Positions 1 through 7,624 of a stretch of 36,799 nt of DNA are shown here, piece by piece (the first letter of the stretch is position 1; every line of letters starts with the position of its first letter). Under the pieces are notes generated by a model. That model searched no databases, was not told where the DNA came from, and saw only the letters and a list, made by a program, of their open reading frames with translations. The translations under genes and the position numbers were made by a program. The stretch comes from Cellvibrionales bacterium (GTDB lineage: Bacteria; Pseudomonadota; Gammaproteobacteria; Pseudomonadales; Porticoccaceae), in contig NVWE01000011.1 in NCBI GenBank assembly GCA_002746135.1, positions 54,401-91,199 of the forward strand, in the 5' to 3' direction.

Positions 1-2
1 CC

Positions 3-767
3 CCGATATCCATCGACAGCGTCTACAACGGGCCAGTTAATTGCGGTAATGGGGGTTATATCAGTGGCCTGCTTGCAAGTTTTGTTGATGGCGATGCCGA
101 GATCCGCATCAATGCGGCCTTTCCGGTGGAGACGCCGCTACAGGTAAAGGACACTGACAAGGGCATCGGCGTTTATCTTGACGACAAACTCCTCGGCAGT
201 GCGCGCCGTATTCAGCTCAAACTCAGTATCCCCGCCCCACCCAACCTGGCCAGCGCCCGCGCCGCTAGCCAGCGCTTCAAGTTCATCCACGCCTCCGACC
301 CGAAAGGCTGCTATGTGTGCAGCCCGACCCGGACTAGCCAAAATGGCCTGCTCGTATTTTGTGGTGCTTTAGACACACTCATAGAGCCAGAAGCCGGTAT
401 TGACTGGCGTACACAAACCGAAAAAAACATCGTCGCCGCCCTATGGCGACCCGCTGAAAAGCTCTGTAACGACAAAGATACTATCGATGATATTTATATT
501 TGGTCAGCCCTCGACTGCCCCGGGGCCTACGCGATTAAAGCCACTGAACCCGATGCCGGCCTGCAACTACTCGGCACCTGCAGCGGTAGTATTAAAACGC
601 CCCTAAAACATGACGAAGACTATATTGTCAGTAGCTGGAAAATCTCACCCAACAGCGGTCGCAAGCGTTTTATGGGCGTGGCGATTCACAATATAGCAGG
701 GGAGTTAATGGCTTGTGCCGAGCAAATATGGATTGACGTGGGTAATGCCTTGCCAACTTTAAAATAG
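3..767 (+). CDS. Hotdog-fold (thioesterase-like) protein, 5' end outside the window
   Basis: The reading frame is open from the first complete codon at position 3, so the gene starts upstream of the window. The in-frame GTG at 126 is not a credible start because coding continues across it. The part ahead of it carries a motif of the type NGPxNCGNGGYxSG (positions 27-70), which I associate with hotdog-fold thioesterase-like proteins. Later parts include CYVCSPTR and WSALDCPGAYA, which fits a second hotdog half, so a double-hotdog protein is likely. No substrate can be named. The motif supports a family-level call only, and acyl-CoA thioester binding is an inference from the fold. The gene ends in TAG at 765-767 and converges with the small membrane-protein gene downstream. 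Confidence 0.7.
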   Translation, partial: PISIDSVYNGPVNCGNGGYISGLLASFVDGDAEIRINAAFPVETPLQVKDTDKGIGVYLDDKLLGSARRIQLKLSIPAPPNLASARAASQRFKFIHASDPKGCYVCSPTRTSQNGLLVFCGALDTLIEPEAGIDWRTQTEKNIVAALWRPAEKLCNDKDTIDDIYIWSALDCPGAYAIKATEPDAGLQLLGTCSGSIKTPLKHDEDYIVSSWKISPNSGRKRFMGVAIHNIAGELMACAEQIWIDVGNALPTLK

Positions 768-788
768 GACAAGACTTAAGCTATCAAC

Positions 789-1127
789 TTAATCGGCATA
801 CATTTCCTTGCCTTCAGAAAGTTTCATCCAGCCTTTCACAATCCGATAAATAACCCAGATGCCATCGGCCAGCAGCACCAGGTAACCAACAAGAACAAAG
901 ACGAATACAAAGCCAATAATCGACCACAGCACACTGAACCAGAAAGTACGGATCTGCCACAGAAAGTGAGATTCAAGCCAGGTGCCTTCGACCTCAGATT
1001 TCTTAATGTAATTAACAATAACCGCGGCAACAAACGAAAGACCTATAAAAAAAGAAACTGCTTGAAGGGCATAGACCACCGTCGTAATCGTTTTTAGCGA
1101 CTGTACTTCCCGAATATTCTCATTCAT
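789..1127 (-). CDS. Small inner-membrane protein (DUF4870/Tic20-like)
   Basis: This 112-residue protein has three hydrophobic stretches, at about residues 15-40, 62-82 and 78-98, separated by charged segments. The middle contains ESHFLWQIRTFW, followed near the C-terminus by WVIYRIVKGW. That layout (a soluble HxxWQIRTFW helix followed by two membrane spans) is the pattern of the DUF4870-like family of small membrane proteins found widely in Pseudomonas relatives. Function is unknown for this family. It stands alone, convergent with the hotdog gene. The product is a confident membrane protein; the family name is from memory of the motif. Confidence 0.75.
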   Translation of the reverse strand: MNENIREVQSLKTITTVVYALQAVSFFIGLSFVAAVIVNYIKKSEVEGTWLESHFLWQIRTFWFSVLWSIIGFVFVFVLVGYLVLLADGIWVIYRIVKGWMKLSEGKEMYAD

Positions 1128-1261
1128 TACTCACACCTTTAAGAACACAGAATCCATACGATTCCTGGCTCGTCATTTCCACAAAATATACACCGCCAAT
1201 GGTGCGGCCGAGGTCACCGGGAATACAGCCTTTGAGAACGCGACACTAATCAAAAGTCAGC

Positions 1262-1540
1262 TTAAGCCTCATCAGCCTCTTTGGACTGCTTTTTCTTGGC
1301 AAAGCCAGCCCCTTTTTTTGTTTTAGCACTCAATTCTAGCTGCTCGATAATGCTTCGGTAATCCATTCCCGCTCCGTGCATGGCCGCACAACAGGTAACC
1401 GCAACCGCTATGGGGTTTGGCACTTCACCCTTCTTTTTATAGGCTTGTAAATTCTTTTCACTAACCTTAATCAGACGACTGAATTTAGGTAGAGAGATGC
1501 CTGCATCGAGCAGCATTTTTTTAAACTCTACAAATGTCAT
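1262..1540 (-). CDS. Small helix-turn-helix-like protein with basic tail
   Basis: The start is placed at the ATG at 1538-1540, giving 92 residues, because an AGGAAAGG ribosome site sits six bases upstream. The longer frame from 1567 would put that site inside the gene. The N-terminal half (DAGISLPKFSRLIKVSEKNL) looks like a Cro/CI-type helix-turn-helix. A segment with two cysteines (TCCAAMHGAG) follows, then a Lys/Ala-rich tail. DNA binding is an inference from the helix pattern. It is divergent from the lysine-rich protein gene at 1729, with about 190 bases between the starts, so regulation of that neighbour is possible but not shown. No characterised homologue is recognised. Confidence 0.65.
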   Translation of the reverse strand: MTFVEFKKMLLDAGISLPKFSRLIKVSEKNLQAYKKKGEVPNPIAVAVTCCAAMHGAGMDYRSIIEQLELSAKTKKGAGFAKKKQSKEADEA

Positions 1541-1628
1541 TGCATACCTTTCCTGTTGGTTTACCAAGTATGGGGGTGCCTTAGCACAGCATAAACACCC
1601 ATACTTTATATTGAAAGACTATATTTTA

Positions 1629-1657
1629 TTGACTTTTTAAAAAATGACCCGTTAAAT
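1629..1657 (+). promoter_or_regulatory. Candidate sigma-70 promoter for the lysine-rich protein
   Basis: TTGACT at 1629-1634 and TTAAAT at 1652-1657 are separated by 17 bases and lie about 70 bases upstream of the ATG at 1729. The -35 is a good match and the -10 is weak. A TATAAG at 1661-1666 is an alternative -10 but lacks a good -35. Confidence 0.35.
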
Positions 1658-1728
1658 AGCTATAAGTTATTACTTTTACCCAGTAATAACGACATAAACA
1701 TACACTACAACAAAGAAGGAATAGCACA

Positions 1729-1917
1729 ATGGCAAAAACACTTAAGAAAAAAGCCGTCAAGAAACTGGTTTTGAGCGCAGTTAAAAAAGCTGACATCAAA
1801 AAGAAGAAAGTTAAAAGCGTTGCCAAAAAAGTAACTAAAGTTGCTTTGAAAAAGAGTGTTTCAAGCAAGAAGAAAGCCGCTAAAGTCATAAAGAAAGCCG
1901 TCAAAAAAGCAGCATAA
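1729..1917 (+). CDS. Lysine-rich histone H1-like small basic protein
   Basis: This is a 62-residue protein in which 26 residues are lysine. The rest is mostly Ala, Val and Ser, with a single acidic residue (Asp22). Short units of the type KKAVKK and KKKVKS recur, as in the C-terminal tails of histone H1 and in bacterial H1-like proteins (Hc1, AlgP/HimP type). A good ribosome site (AAGAAGGAA) precedes the ATG, and a strong terminator follows 50 bases after the stop, so this is a genuine single-gene transcript. Nucleic-acid binding, as a nucleoid or RNA chaperone-like protein, is the likely role from composition alone. It is short for the AlgP family and contains no globular domain. Confidence 0.75.
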   Translation: MAKTLKKKAVKKLVLSAVKKADIKKKKVKSVAKKVTKVALKKSVSSKKKAAKVIKKAVKKAA

Positions 1918-1967
1918 GTCTGATGTGAGAGATTAGGCGGTGGTGTATTACGCGCTTAAACACTCGC

Positions 1968-2015
1968 AGCCCCGCAAGACCCATCAATATTAATGAGTCT
2001 TGCGGGGCTTTTTCT
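1968..2015 (+). terminator. Rho-independent terminator after the lysine-rich gene
   Basis: A perfect 13-bp stem, AGCCCCGCAAGAC (1968-1980) with its complement at 1997-2009, has a 16-base loop and is followed by a T-run at 2009-2013. It also lies downstream of the convergent acyl-CoA dehydrogenase gene, but the T-run favours termination of the plus-strand transcript. Confidence 0.9.
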
Positions 2016-2070
2016 TTCAAGGTCTGGGCTTGTTTCTATCGAACAAACCCTGATCTATACGACCAATACC

Positions 2071-3225
2071 TTAACTACGCGCACCCGACGCCAGCAGGCG
2101 ACCAATAATAATGCGCTGCACCTCTGAAGTCCCTTCGACAATTTGCATAATTTTACTGGCGCGGAAAATACTCGCCACTGGGTAGTCTTCCATCACGCCG
2201 TTGCCACCCAGTATTTGCACCGCATCGCTGGCGCATTGCTCGAGCATTTCCGAGGCATAGAGCTTGGCACTGGCCGCTTCAAAGGTGTGGGGGCGACCTT
2301 CATCTTTTAACCAAGCCGCTTTTAAATAAAGTGTTCGCGCCATTTCGATTTTCACCGCCATATCGCTGAGTTTGAACTGCACGCCCTGAAATTCAAAAAT
2401 GGGCTTGCCGAATTGCTCACGTTCTCGGGCATAAGCCAGGGAATGATCGAGGCAGGCCTGCGCTGCACCCACACAGGCCGCGGCAATACTGATGCGACCG
2501 GTCTCGAGCACGGCGAGGTGCTGGGCGAAACCGCGACTGGGGTCACCGAGAATACTGTCTTTGGGAATTCGGCAGTTGTCAAAAATCAGCTCGTTAGTGG
2601 CGCCGGACTCAAAGGCAATTTTGTCGTAGCTTCTACCCACCACTAAGCCCGGTGTATCTTTGGGCACGATGAAGGTAACAATCTGCTCTTTACCTTCGAT
2701 CTCGGCACGGGCCGCAACGACCACCAACGAGCAGTGATCAAGGCCAACATTGGTGATGAACTGCTTGCTACCTTCTAACACCCATTCATCGTCAACCAGT
2801 TCAGCGCGCATTTTCAGGCTACCGGCATCGGAACCGCTGCCAGGTTCGGTCAGCGCAAAGGCACCAATGGCTTTACCGGAACATAAATCGGGCAACCACT
2901 GCTTCTTTTGCGCCTCGGTACCAAAACGATCAATTTCCTGAGCGACAACACTCGTGGTGACATCGAGCAGAGTACCCAGGGCAATATCCGCCCGCGAAAC
3001 TTCTTCAATCACCAGGTGCATCGACACCCAGTCACCGCCACCGCCGCCGTACTCCTCACTAAAGGGCACGCCCATAAAACCCATATCGGCCATTTTGTGG
3101 AGGATGTCGTAGGGCACATCGCTGCAGGTTGAAAGTTTCTGAAATTCAGGCGCGATAATGTCGCTGGCAAAACGCCTGGCCATATCGCGGATAATGCTCT
3201 GTTCTTCATTCAGGTCAAAATTCAT
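2071..3225 (-). CDS. Acyl-CoA dehydrogenase
   Basis: This FAD-dependent enzyme catalyses alpha,beta-dehydrogenation of an acyl-CoA and passes electrons to ETF. The 384-residue length is normal for the short/medium/branched-chain group. The N-terminal helical domain begins MNFDLNEEQ. The FAD/substrate motif FALTEPGSGSDAG lies near residue 130 and FITNVG near residue 157. The C-terminal signature includes QILGGNG and the VEGTSEVQR motif, whose Glu364 is in the place of the catalytic base. It lies 59 bases downstream of an enoyl-CoA hydratase gene on the same strand, which suggests an operon for two consecutive beta-oxidation-type steps. Which acyl chain is used (fatty, branched or aromatic-derived) cannot be told from sequence alone. 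Confidence 0.93.
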   Translation of the reverse strand: MNFDLNEEQSIIRDMARRFASDIIAPEFQKLSTCSDVPYDILHKMADMGFMGVPFSEEYGGGGGDWVSMHLVIEEVSRADIALGTLLDVTTSVVAQEIDRFGTEAQKKQWLPDLCSGKAIGAFALTEPGSGSDAGSLKMRAELVDDEWVLEGSKQFITNVGLDHCSLVVVAARAEIEGKEQIVTFIVPKDTPGLVVGRSYDKIAFESGATNELIFDNCRIPKDSILGDPSRGFAQHLAVLETGRISIAAACVGAAQACLDHSLAYAREREQFGKPIFEFQGVQFKLSDMAVKIEMARTLYLKAAWLKDEGRPHTFEAASAKLYASEMLEQCASDAVQILGGNGVMEDYPVASIFRASKIMQIVEGTSEVQRIIIGRLLASGARS

Positions 3226-3284
3226 TGCGTCTAATTCTCAATAATTACTGTGTTGTTAAGGGCGCCTGCTTACCACAAGGCTCG

Positions 3285-4061
3285 TTATTTACCGCTCCAT
3301 TGGGGTTTGCGCTTTTCAACAAAGGCCTTAAAACCTTCGGCCCTGTCTTCGGTAGCGAACAAAAAGTGGAACAAACGCTGCTCCGTCGACAGCCCGTGAA
3401 CGAGGGTTTCGTCCAGCGCAGCATTGACACACTCTTTGCCCACTTCCACCGCCAGGGGTGGCCGCTTGGCCAAATCAACCGCCAGCGCCTGTGCCTTGTC
3501 CAGCACCTCGTCACCTGGGCAGGCGTAATTGGCAAGACCAAAATTGATAGCCTCATCGGCGTTAAGCGTGCGGCCATTCAGAATCATCTCCATCGCCAAA
3601 GGCTTGCCGACGATGCCCGGTAAACGCTGAGTGCCTCCGGCGCCGGGAATCACACCCAGCGTCACCTCGGGCAAACCAAGGCTAACGTCATCGCTCACGA
3701 CGACCATGTCGCACTGCATCACCAGCTCGAGACCACCGCCCAATGCCAGTCCTCTCACGGCGGCAATAATTGGCTTGCGGAAGTTTTCAATCGCCCGCCA
3801 GCTGGGGTTGTCAAAATGGCGGCGCGCATCAACGGCGGAAAAGTCCATCAACTCACTAATGTCAGCACCAGCGGCAAAGGCGCGCTCGCTGCCCGTCAGT
3901 ACGACGGCCCGTACGCCATCATCATTTTCAAAACCTGTAAGCACGGCACGCAGCTCATCGAGCATACCCTGACACAAAGCATTTAATTGCTTGGGCCGGT
4001 TAAATTGCACCCGAGCAAAACCTCTGTCGTCTTTTTCAACCATCAAATACTGATATGTCAT
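3285..4061 (-). CDS. Enoyl-CoA hydratase/isomerase family protein
   Basis: This is a crotonase-fold protein of 258 residues. The oxyanion-hole segments AFAAGADISE (residues 61-70) and ALGGGLELVMQCD are present. Glu112 (GGGLE) and Glu132 (GLPEVTLG) sit 20 residues apart, as do the two catalytic glutamates of mitochondrial enoyl-CoA hydratase (Glu144/Glu164), so hydratase activity is well supported. IPGAGGTQRL follows, as usual in the family. It is the first gene of a probable two-gene operon with the downstream acyl-CoA dehydrogenase. The two together would form and then hydrate an enoyl-CoA. The specific pathway is not shown by the sequence. Confidence 0.92.
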   Translation of the reverse strand: MTYQYLMVEKDDRGFARVQFNRPKQLNALCQGMLDELRAVLTGFENDDGVRAVVLTGSERAFAAGADISELMDFSAVDARRHFDNPSWRAIENFRKPIIAAVRGLALGGGLELVMQCDMVVVSDDVSLGLPEVTLGVIPGAGGTQRLPGIVGKPLAMEMILNGRTLNADEAINFGLANYACPGDEVLDKAQALAVDLAKRPPLAVEVGKECVNAALDETLVHGLSTEQRLFHFLFATEDRAEGFKAFVEKRKPQWSGK

Positions 4062-4296
4062 TTAGCTGTCTCCCGTTTATGGATGTGCATGGGCAATGCG
4101 TATCAACGCCTGCGCTGACGGATTGTAAGCAAATAGAGGCAGGTATCTTATAAAACTAATGACTATCAGGTCATGGGGCGGGGAATGGTGGGGAGGCTTT
4201 GCACTGTTTTTTTGCTACGACTAGCAAACAACTAAACAAGGGGACATTACCGAGCCTTCGGCAGATAGAAAAAGGCCCGGCAATGAAATTGGTCGA

Positions 4297-4824
4297 TTAT
4301 TTAAACTGATCATCCAACGGCGTGTGCGCCAGTTTATTGGTGTAATTACTGATTATCTTCTGTGCGATGCCGAGGATAATTTCGAGCAATTGCTGGTTGC
4401 CATAACCGACCGCGTTAAAGCGTGTGATTTGCTCATCGTTAAGGTCGCCGCGCTGATTTAATACTGCCTGCGTGGTGTCTCTCAGCACATCCAGTTTTTC
4501 TGTCGGCAGCGCCTTGCCTTCGTTCAAACTATTGATAAGGGCAGAATCGACTTCCATCATTCCCGCAATCGTCGTGTGGGCAGGCACACAGTAGTGGCAT
4601 TCGTTTTCAAGATTAATGGATTGCCAGACAACCGTCAGCTCTTCCGCATCAAAGCTGCTCTGTTGAAACAAACCGTGCAGGCTTTTATAGGCGGTGAGTA
4701 CCGGCGGGGCCTCCGCCAGTACAGCATGTAAATTTGGCACCCAGCCAAAAGACGCAATCGAATCTTTCAGCTCATCTTGCGCCGCCTGCGGGGCCGTTTC
4801 TGGGGTATAGAGGGTAAATGACAT
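4297..4824 (-). CDS. Carboxymuconolactone decarboxylase / AhpD-like protein
   Basis: This 175-residue helical protein carries the CMD signature NECHYCVPAH, with Cys76, Cys79 and His83 in the CxxC...H arrangement of AhpD-like alkylhydroperoxidases. The CxxC pair suggests peroxide or thiol redox chemistry rather than true carboxymuconolactone decarboxylation. That is family knowledge, not shown here. The gene is divergent from an AraC-type regulator at 4959, with about 135 bases between them, a common arrangement for a regulator and its target. It ends with TPLDDQFK and TAA, with no clear terminator after it. Confidence 0.88.
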   Translation of the reverse strand: MSFTLYTPETAPQAAQDELKDSIASFGWVPNLHAVLAEAPPVLTAYKSLHGLFQQSSFDAEELTVVWQSINLENECHYCVPAHTTIAGMMEVDSALINSLNEGKALPTEKLDVLRDTTQAVLNQRGDLNDEQITRFNAVGYGNQQLLEIILGIAQKIISNYTNKLAHTPLDDQFK

Positions 4825-4856
4825 GGGCTATCTCCTGTAGTGTGAAAGTGTCTCGA

Positions 4857-4877
4857 GGCAGAGTGGATGATTCTGCC
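4857..4877. promoter_or_regulatory. Dyad in the divergent AhpD-like / AraC intergenic region
   Basis: GGCAGA (4857-4862) and TCTGCC (4872-4877) form a perfect 6-bp inverted repeat with a nine-base spacer between the two divergent starts. It could be an operator. AraC proteins usually bind direct repeats, so this assignment is weak. Confidence 0.25.
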
Positions 4878-4958
4878 ACCTGAAGAGGCCATGACTTTAC
4901 GCCGCAAAGGTCGTACGATGAATGCCTTATAAGACGAAATTATAGCTCTGGAGTCCGA

Positions 4959-5849
4959 GTGTCGCCCTTAAACGACCTGACCAAATTACTCAAACTGCAC
5001 GTAGAGGTCTACCATAACGCCCGTGTTTGCGGCGACTGGAAAATAGAAACCGGCCCCGAACCGGCTGGCAAAACCTGCTTTCACATGGCCACCCAGGGCG
5101 GCTGCCTGTTAAGTGTGCCGGAGCACGACAACTGGGTACTCACAGAGGGCGACCTGGTGATCTTCCCCCGGGAAATCGCCCACAGTATGGTCAGCCAACA
5201 GCCGCAACAGGGCGCGCAACAACATCTGCTTATCAGCCAGTCTCAAAAGACAATTGGCACCAGTATGCTCTGCGGTGAAATCACCTTTGCCAACCCCGGC
5301 TTTCAGGTCTTACTCGATGCTCTGCCCACAGTGTTTGTTATTGCGCGCGACGACTCCACACCCTGGTTAACGGAATTATTGAATTTGATACTCGCCGAAA
5401 GCCTGAGCAGCGAAACCGCATCTAACCCCCTGCTCGACAAACTTTGCGAACTGCTCTTTGCCTACGGCTTACGCCACTTTATTGAATATCAAAATAACAA
5501 AATTGGCATTGTGGCCCTGTTCAGTCACCCGAAAATCACTCGTGCTGTTAGCGCTATTCACAAAAAACCGGATCACGAATGGGGGTTAATAAGTCTTGCC
5601 GAAGAAGCGCAAATGTCCCGCACCCAGTTCGCCCAAACCTTTAAACAACTCAGTGGCTGGACAGCCATGCAATATCTCACCTGGTGGCGCATGCAACTGG
5701 CGTGGTCATACCTTGATGCTGGCGAACATGTTGCTACGGTTTCTGAAAAAGTGGGTTATCGTTCAGAGTCAGCCTTCTCGCGGGCCTTTCAGAAGAGTCA
5801 TGGGGTGAGTGCTGGGGCGGTGCGACGTAAAGGACGAACGGATAAATAG
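4959..5849 (+). CDS. AraC-family transcriptional regulator with N-terminal cupin
   Basis: This 296-residue regulator starts with GTG at 4959 behind a CTCTGGAG ribosome site. Residues 1-160 form a cupin-like sensor half (WVLTEGDLVIFPREIAHS is the typical cupin/AraC-binding stretch). Residues 195-296 carry the two helix-turn-helix motifs, SLAEEAQMSRTQFAQTFK and VATVSEKVGYRSESAFSRAF, which are conserved in AraC proteins. It is divergent from the AhpD-like gene, so it probably controls that gene in response to a small ligand or redox cue. The pairing is inferred from position only. The family call is secure. Confidence 0.92.
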   Translation: MSPLNDLTKLLKLHVEVYHNARVCGDWKIETGPEPAGKTCFHMATQGGCLLSVPEHDNWVLTEGDLVIFPREIAHSMVSQQPQQGAQQHLLISQSQKTIGTSMLCGEITFANPGFQVLLDALPTVFVIARDDSTPWLTELLNLILAESLSSETASNPLLDKLCELLFAYGLRHFIEYQNNKIGIVALFSHPKITRAVSAIHKKPDHEWGLISLAEEAQMSRTQFAQTFKQLSGWTAMQYLTWWRMQLAWSYLDAGEHVATVSEKVGYRSESAFSRAFQKSHGVSAGAVRRKGRTDK

Positions 5850-5899
5850 CGTTCTATTAACAAGCCAAAAGCAATGTAACATCGAGCTAGAGAATTCGC

Positions 5900-6187
5900 T
5901 TAGAAGTTTTTCTCATTCTCTTTGTTGTGCCAGATTCTTAATATAAAGATGGCGTCGCTGGTGATGAGATAACGCGCGGTGTAGTGACCCACATAAAGGT
6001 CACGAATTTGCTCTGGATCAGGCGCTTTTAAAACTGGCAGGCCAATCCGGGGGAATTGCTTAAGCCTGTCGACACCCTCCTGAAGATCAATAGCAACTCG
6101 CCGCGCCGCATAAGGGTTTTCACTCTCTAAAAATTCCACGACCCGCTCAAGGTCGGCAATGGCCTCCGACGAGTATTTTACTTTCAT
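5900..6187 (-). CDS. ParE/RelE-family toxin of a type II toxin-antitoxin pair
   Basis: This protein of about 95 residues has the ParE/RelE layout: SSEAIADLERVVEFLESENP in the first helix pair, QFPRIGLPV in the middle and the C-terminal strand IFILRIWHNKENE. ParE-type members inhibit gyrase and RelE-type members cut mRNA on the ribosome; the sequence does not decide between them, though the layout is closer to ParE. The ATG at 6185-6187 overlaps the antitoxin stop by one base (TGATG), giving translational coupling. A GTG one codon earlier (6190) is possible. The antitoxin gene lies upstream, as usual for parDE. Confidence 0.88.
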   Translation of the reverse strand: MKVKYSSEAIADLERVVEFLESENPYAARRVAIDLQEGVDRLKQFPRIGLPVLKAPDPEQIRDLYVGHYTARYLITSDAIFILRIWHNKENEKNF

Positions 6188-6450
6188 CACTTAGGCGATG
6201 ACTTTCTTGCACCGCTACCCCAGGAATTAAGCCAGACATTGACATCCGCTTCATCGACAGACTGACCCGCCTCAACTGACTCAAGCGCCTTAAGCGTATC
6301 TTGCCAGCGTGAGTCTTCAAGGGCTTGCCTGGCAATAAACTCCTTAATCGCCTGATTAATCAGGTAATTTTTACTGCGATCTAATTTTTTTGACAGGGAC
6401 TCCAGGGGCTTATCCATGTCGTCCGAGAGCCGAATGCTTGTAATGCTCAT
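6187..6450 (-). CDS. Ribbon-helix-helix (CopG/ParD-like) antitoxin
   Basis: This is an 87-residue protein. Its first 40 or so residues (SITSIRLSDDMDKPLESLSK and then RSKNYLINQAIKEFI) match the beta-alpha-alpha RHH DNA-binding fold of CopG/Arc antitoxins. The remainder is an acidic toxin-binding tail ending near NVWLNSWG. An AAGG ribosome site precedes the ATG. It is the first gene of the toxin-antitoxin operon and would be expected to repress its own promoter in the short region 6451-6494. That region also separates it from the apparently truncated gene at 6495. Confidence 0.88.
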   Translation of the reverse strand: MSITSIRLSDDMDKPLESLSKKLDRSKNYLINQAIKEFIARQALEDSRWQDTLKALESVEAGQSVDEADVNVWLNSWGSGARKSSPK

Positions 6451-6494
6451 AAGCCTGCCTTCACGTAGTCATTTGTATTACATCTTAGTACCAT

Positions 6495-7418
6495 TTGAAA
6501 AGGGTGGCCAGAGGGATTTATAAAGCCTTATTAATGCACGCACCTTCGCAAGCCGCGTCTGCTTACTACTTTTTAACTTTTCGCCAGCAAGAAGTGGTCA
6601 ACCATGATGTCGACAATCAGGATCTGCCAGCCGCATATGACGTCGAAGGGGCCTATAACAGTTTCTGGTGGGATTTCGGTACTGAAATGAACGAAGATCG
6701 ACGCACATCATTGATTGTCGACCCAGCCAATGGGCGTCTGCCAGCCCTGACGCCAGAAGCACGGGAATACATGAAAAGGAACCTACTGCACACCCCGCCA
6801 GTCAGGGTCTTTGGCTCCCTCGGTGAAGTCACATTTCGCCCCAAAGGGCCGGAAGCACTCGGGCTATCTGAACGCTGCCTGGTGGGATTCAATGCCGGCC
6901 CACCGCTGATACCGAGCGCCTATAACAACAACATCCGCATCGTACAGACACCCGGCTATATTGTTTTATTCACCGAGATGATTCACGACGCACGCATTAT
7001 CGCCATGAATAACAGCCCGCAATTACCGCAGGACATTAAAAGATGGTCAGGCGGTTCAAGAGGCCATTGGGAGAAAGACACGCTCGTCATCGAAACAAAC
7101 AATTTCACCGATAAAACACCGGTCTATCAATTGCCCATTAACTTGAAAGACCCGTCGATGAACGGCGTAGTCGGCAGAGGCAAAGATTTAAAGCTGACCG
7201 AGCGAATAACGCGAATCAGCGATTCTCGCCTGCTCTATGAATACACCATCGACGACCCCAATACATTCACAAAACCCTTTACCGTCGCAATACCCATGAA
7301 GGCGACTGAAGATCAAATGTTTGAATATGCCTGTCACGAGGGCAACCACTCAATGGCCTGCATGCTGGGTGGGGCGCGAACCCTTGAGAGAAAAGAAGCA
7401 CAGGCTGCCAAAAACTAA
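6495..7418 (+). CDS. Uncharacterised secreted-family protein, apparently 5'-truncated
   Basis: The body contains stretches such as RTSLIVDPANGRLPALTPEA, ERCLVGFNAGPPLIPSAYNN, MIHDARII, SRGHWEKDTLVIETNNFTD and FEYACHEGN. I recognise these from an uncharacterised family of exported proteins in marine gammaproteobacteria, sphingomonads and acidobacteria. Those usually begin with a signal peptide followed by a PDLxGxW segment. Here both are missing: the frame opens directly after a TAG at 6486-6488, with TTG (6495) or an internal ATG (6534) as the only starts and no good ribosome site. The toxin-antitoxin operon begins only 45 bases away. Loss of the 5' end is therefore likely, and the gene may be non-functional. 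The function of the family is unknown. Confidence 0.6.
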   Translation: MKRVARGIYKALLMHAPSQAASAYYFLTFRQQEVVNHDVDNQDLPAAYDVEGAYNSFWWDFGTEMNEDRRTSLIVDPANGRLPALTPEAREYMKRNLLHTPPVRVFGSLGEVTFRPKGPEALGLSERCLVGFNAGPPLIPSAYNNNIRIVQTPGYIVLFTEMIHDARIIAMNNSPQLPQDIKRWSGGSRGHWEKDTLVIETNNFTDKTPVYQLPINLKDPSMNGVVGRGKDLKLTERITRISDSRLLYEYTIDDPNTFTKPFTVAIPMKATEDQMFEYACHEGNHSMACMLGGARTLERKEAQAAKN

Positions 7419-7471
7419 TGCAGTTAAGCTATCGTCAAATTCATTGGCTGTATTTTTGATAAACTGAGGGG

Positions 7472-7516
7472 CTTCCGCACCTGCCATATGTGCCAGAAAT
7501 GTGGTGGGTACGGAAG
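7472..7516. repeat. Long imperfect inverted repeat (hairpin)
   Basis: CTTCCGCACCTGCCA (7472-7486) pairs with TGGTGGGTACGGAAG (7502-7516), with a 15-base loop, two G-U wobbles and one mismatch in 15 positions. No T-run follows on either strand, so it is not an obvious terminator. It lies in the gene-free gap between the truncated secreted-family gene and the 3' end of the GHKL/STAS operon. Confidence 0.6.
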
Positions 7517-7624
7517 AACCGAATCCATGCTCTTGTGACTTACCCCTGCAATCAATGCCCCACTATTAAGCGGGTAAAGTTACTTAAAAGATTGATAATG
7601 CGTGTATGCAAGGCCCTATTCTGA

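Noticed and set aside
3225-3623. Plus-strand frame of 132 codons
   Set aside because: It lies antisense to the well-supported enoyl-CoA hydratase gene and has no recognisable features.
4211-4228. TTTGCTA-CGAC-TAGCAAA hairpin between the hydratase and AhpD-like genes
   Set aside because: The T-run is on the wrong side for a terminator of the minus-strand gene, and nothing else supports a function.
6484-6496. 13-base match CTTAGTACCATTT shared with 34464-34476
   Set aside because: Several matches of this length are expected by chance in a window of this size, and the flanks differ.
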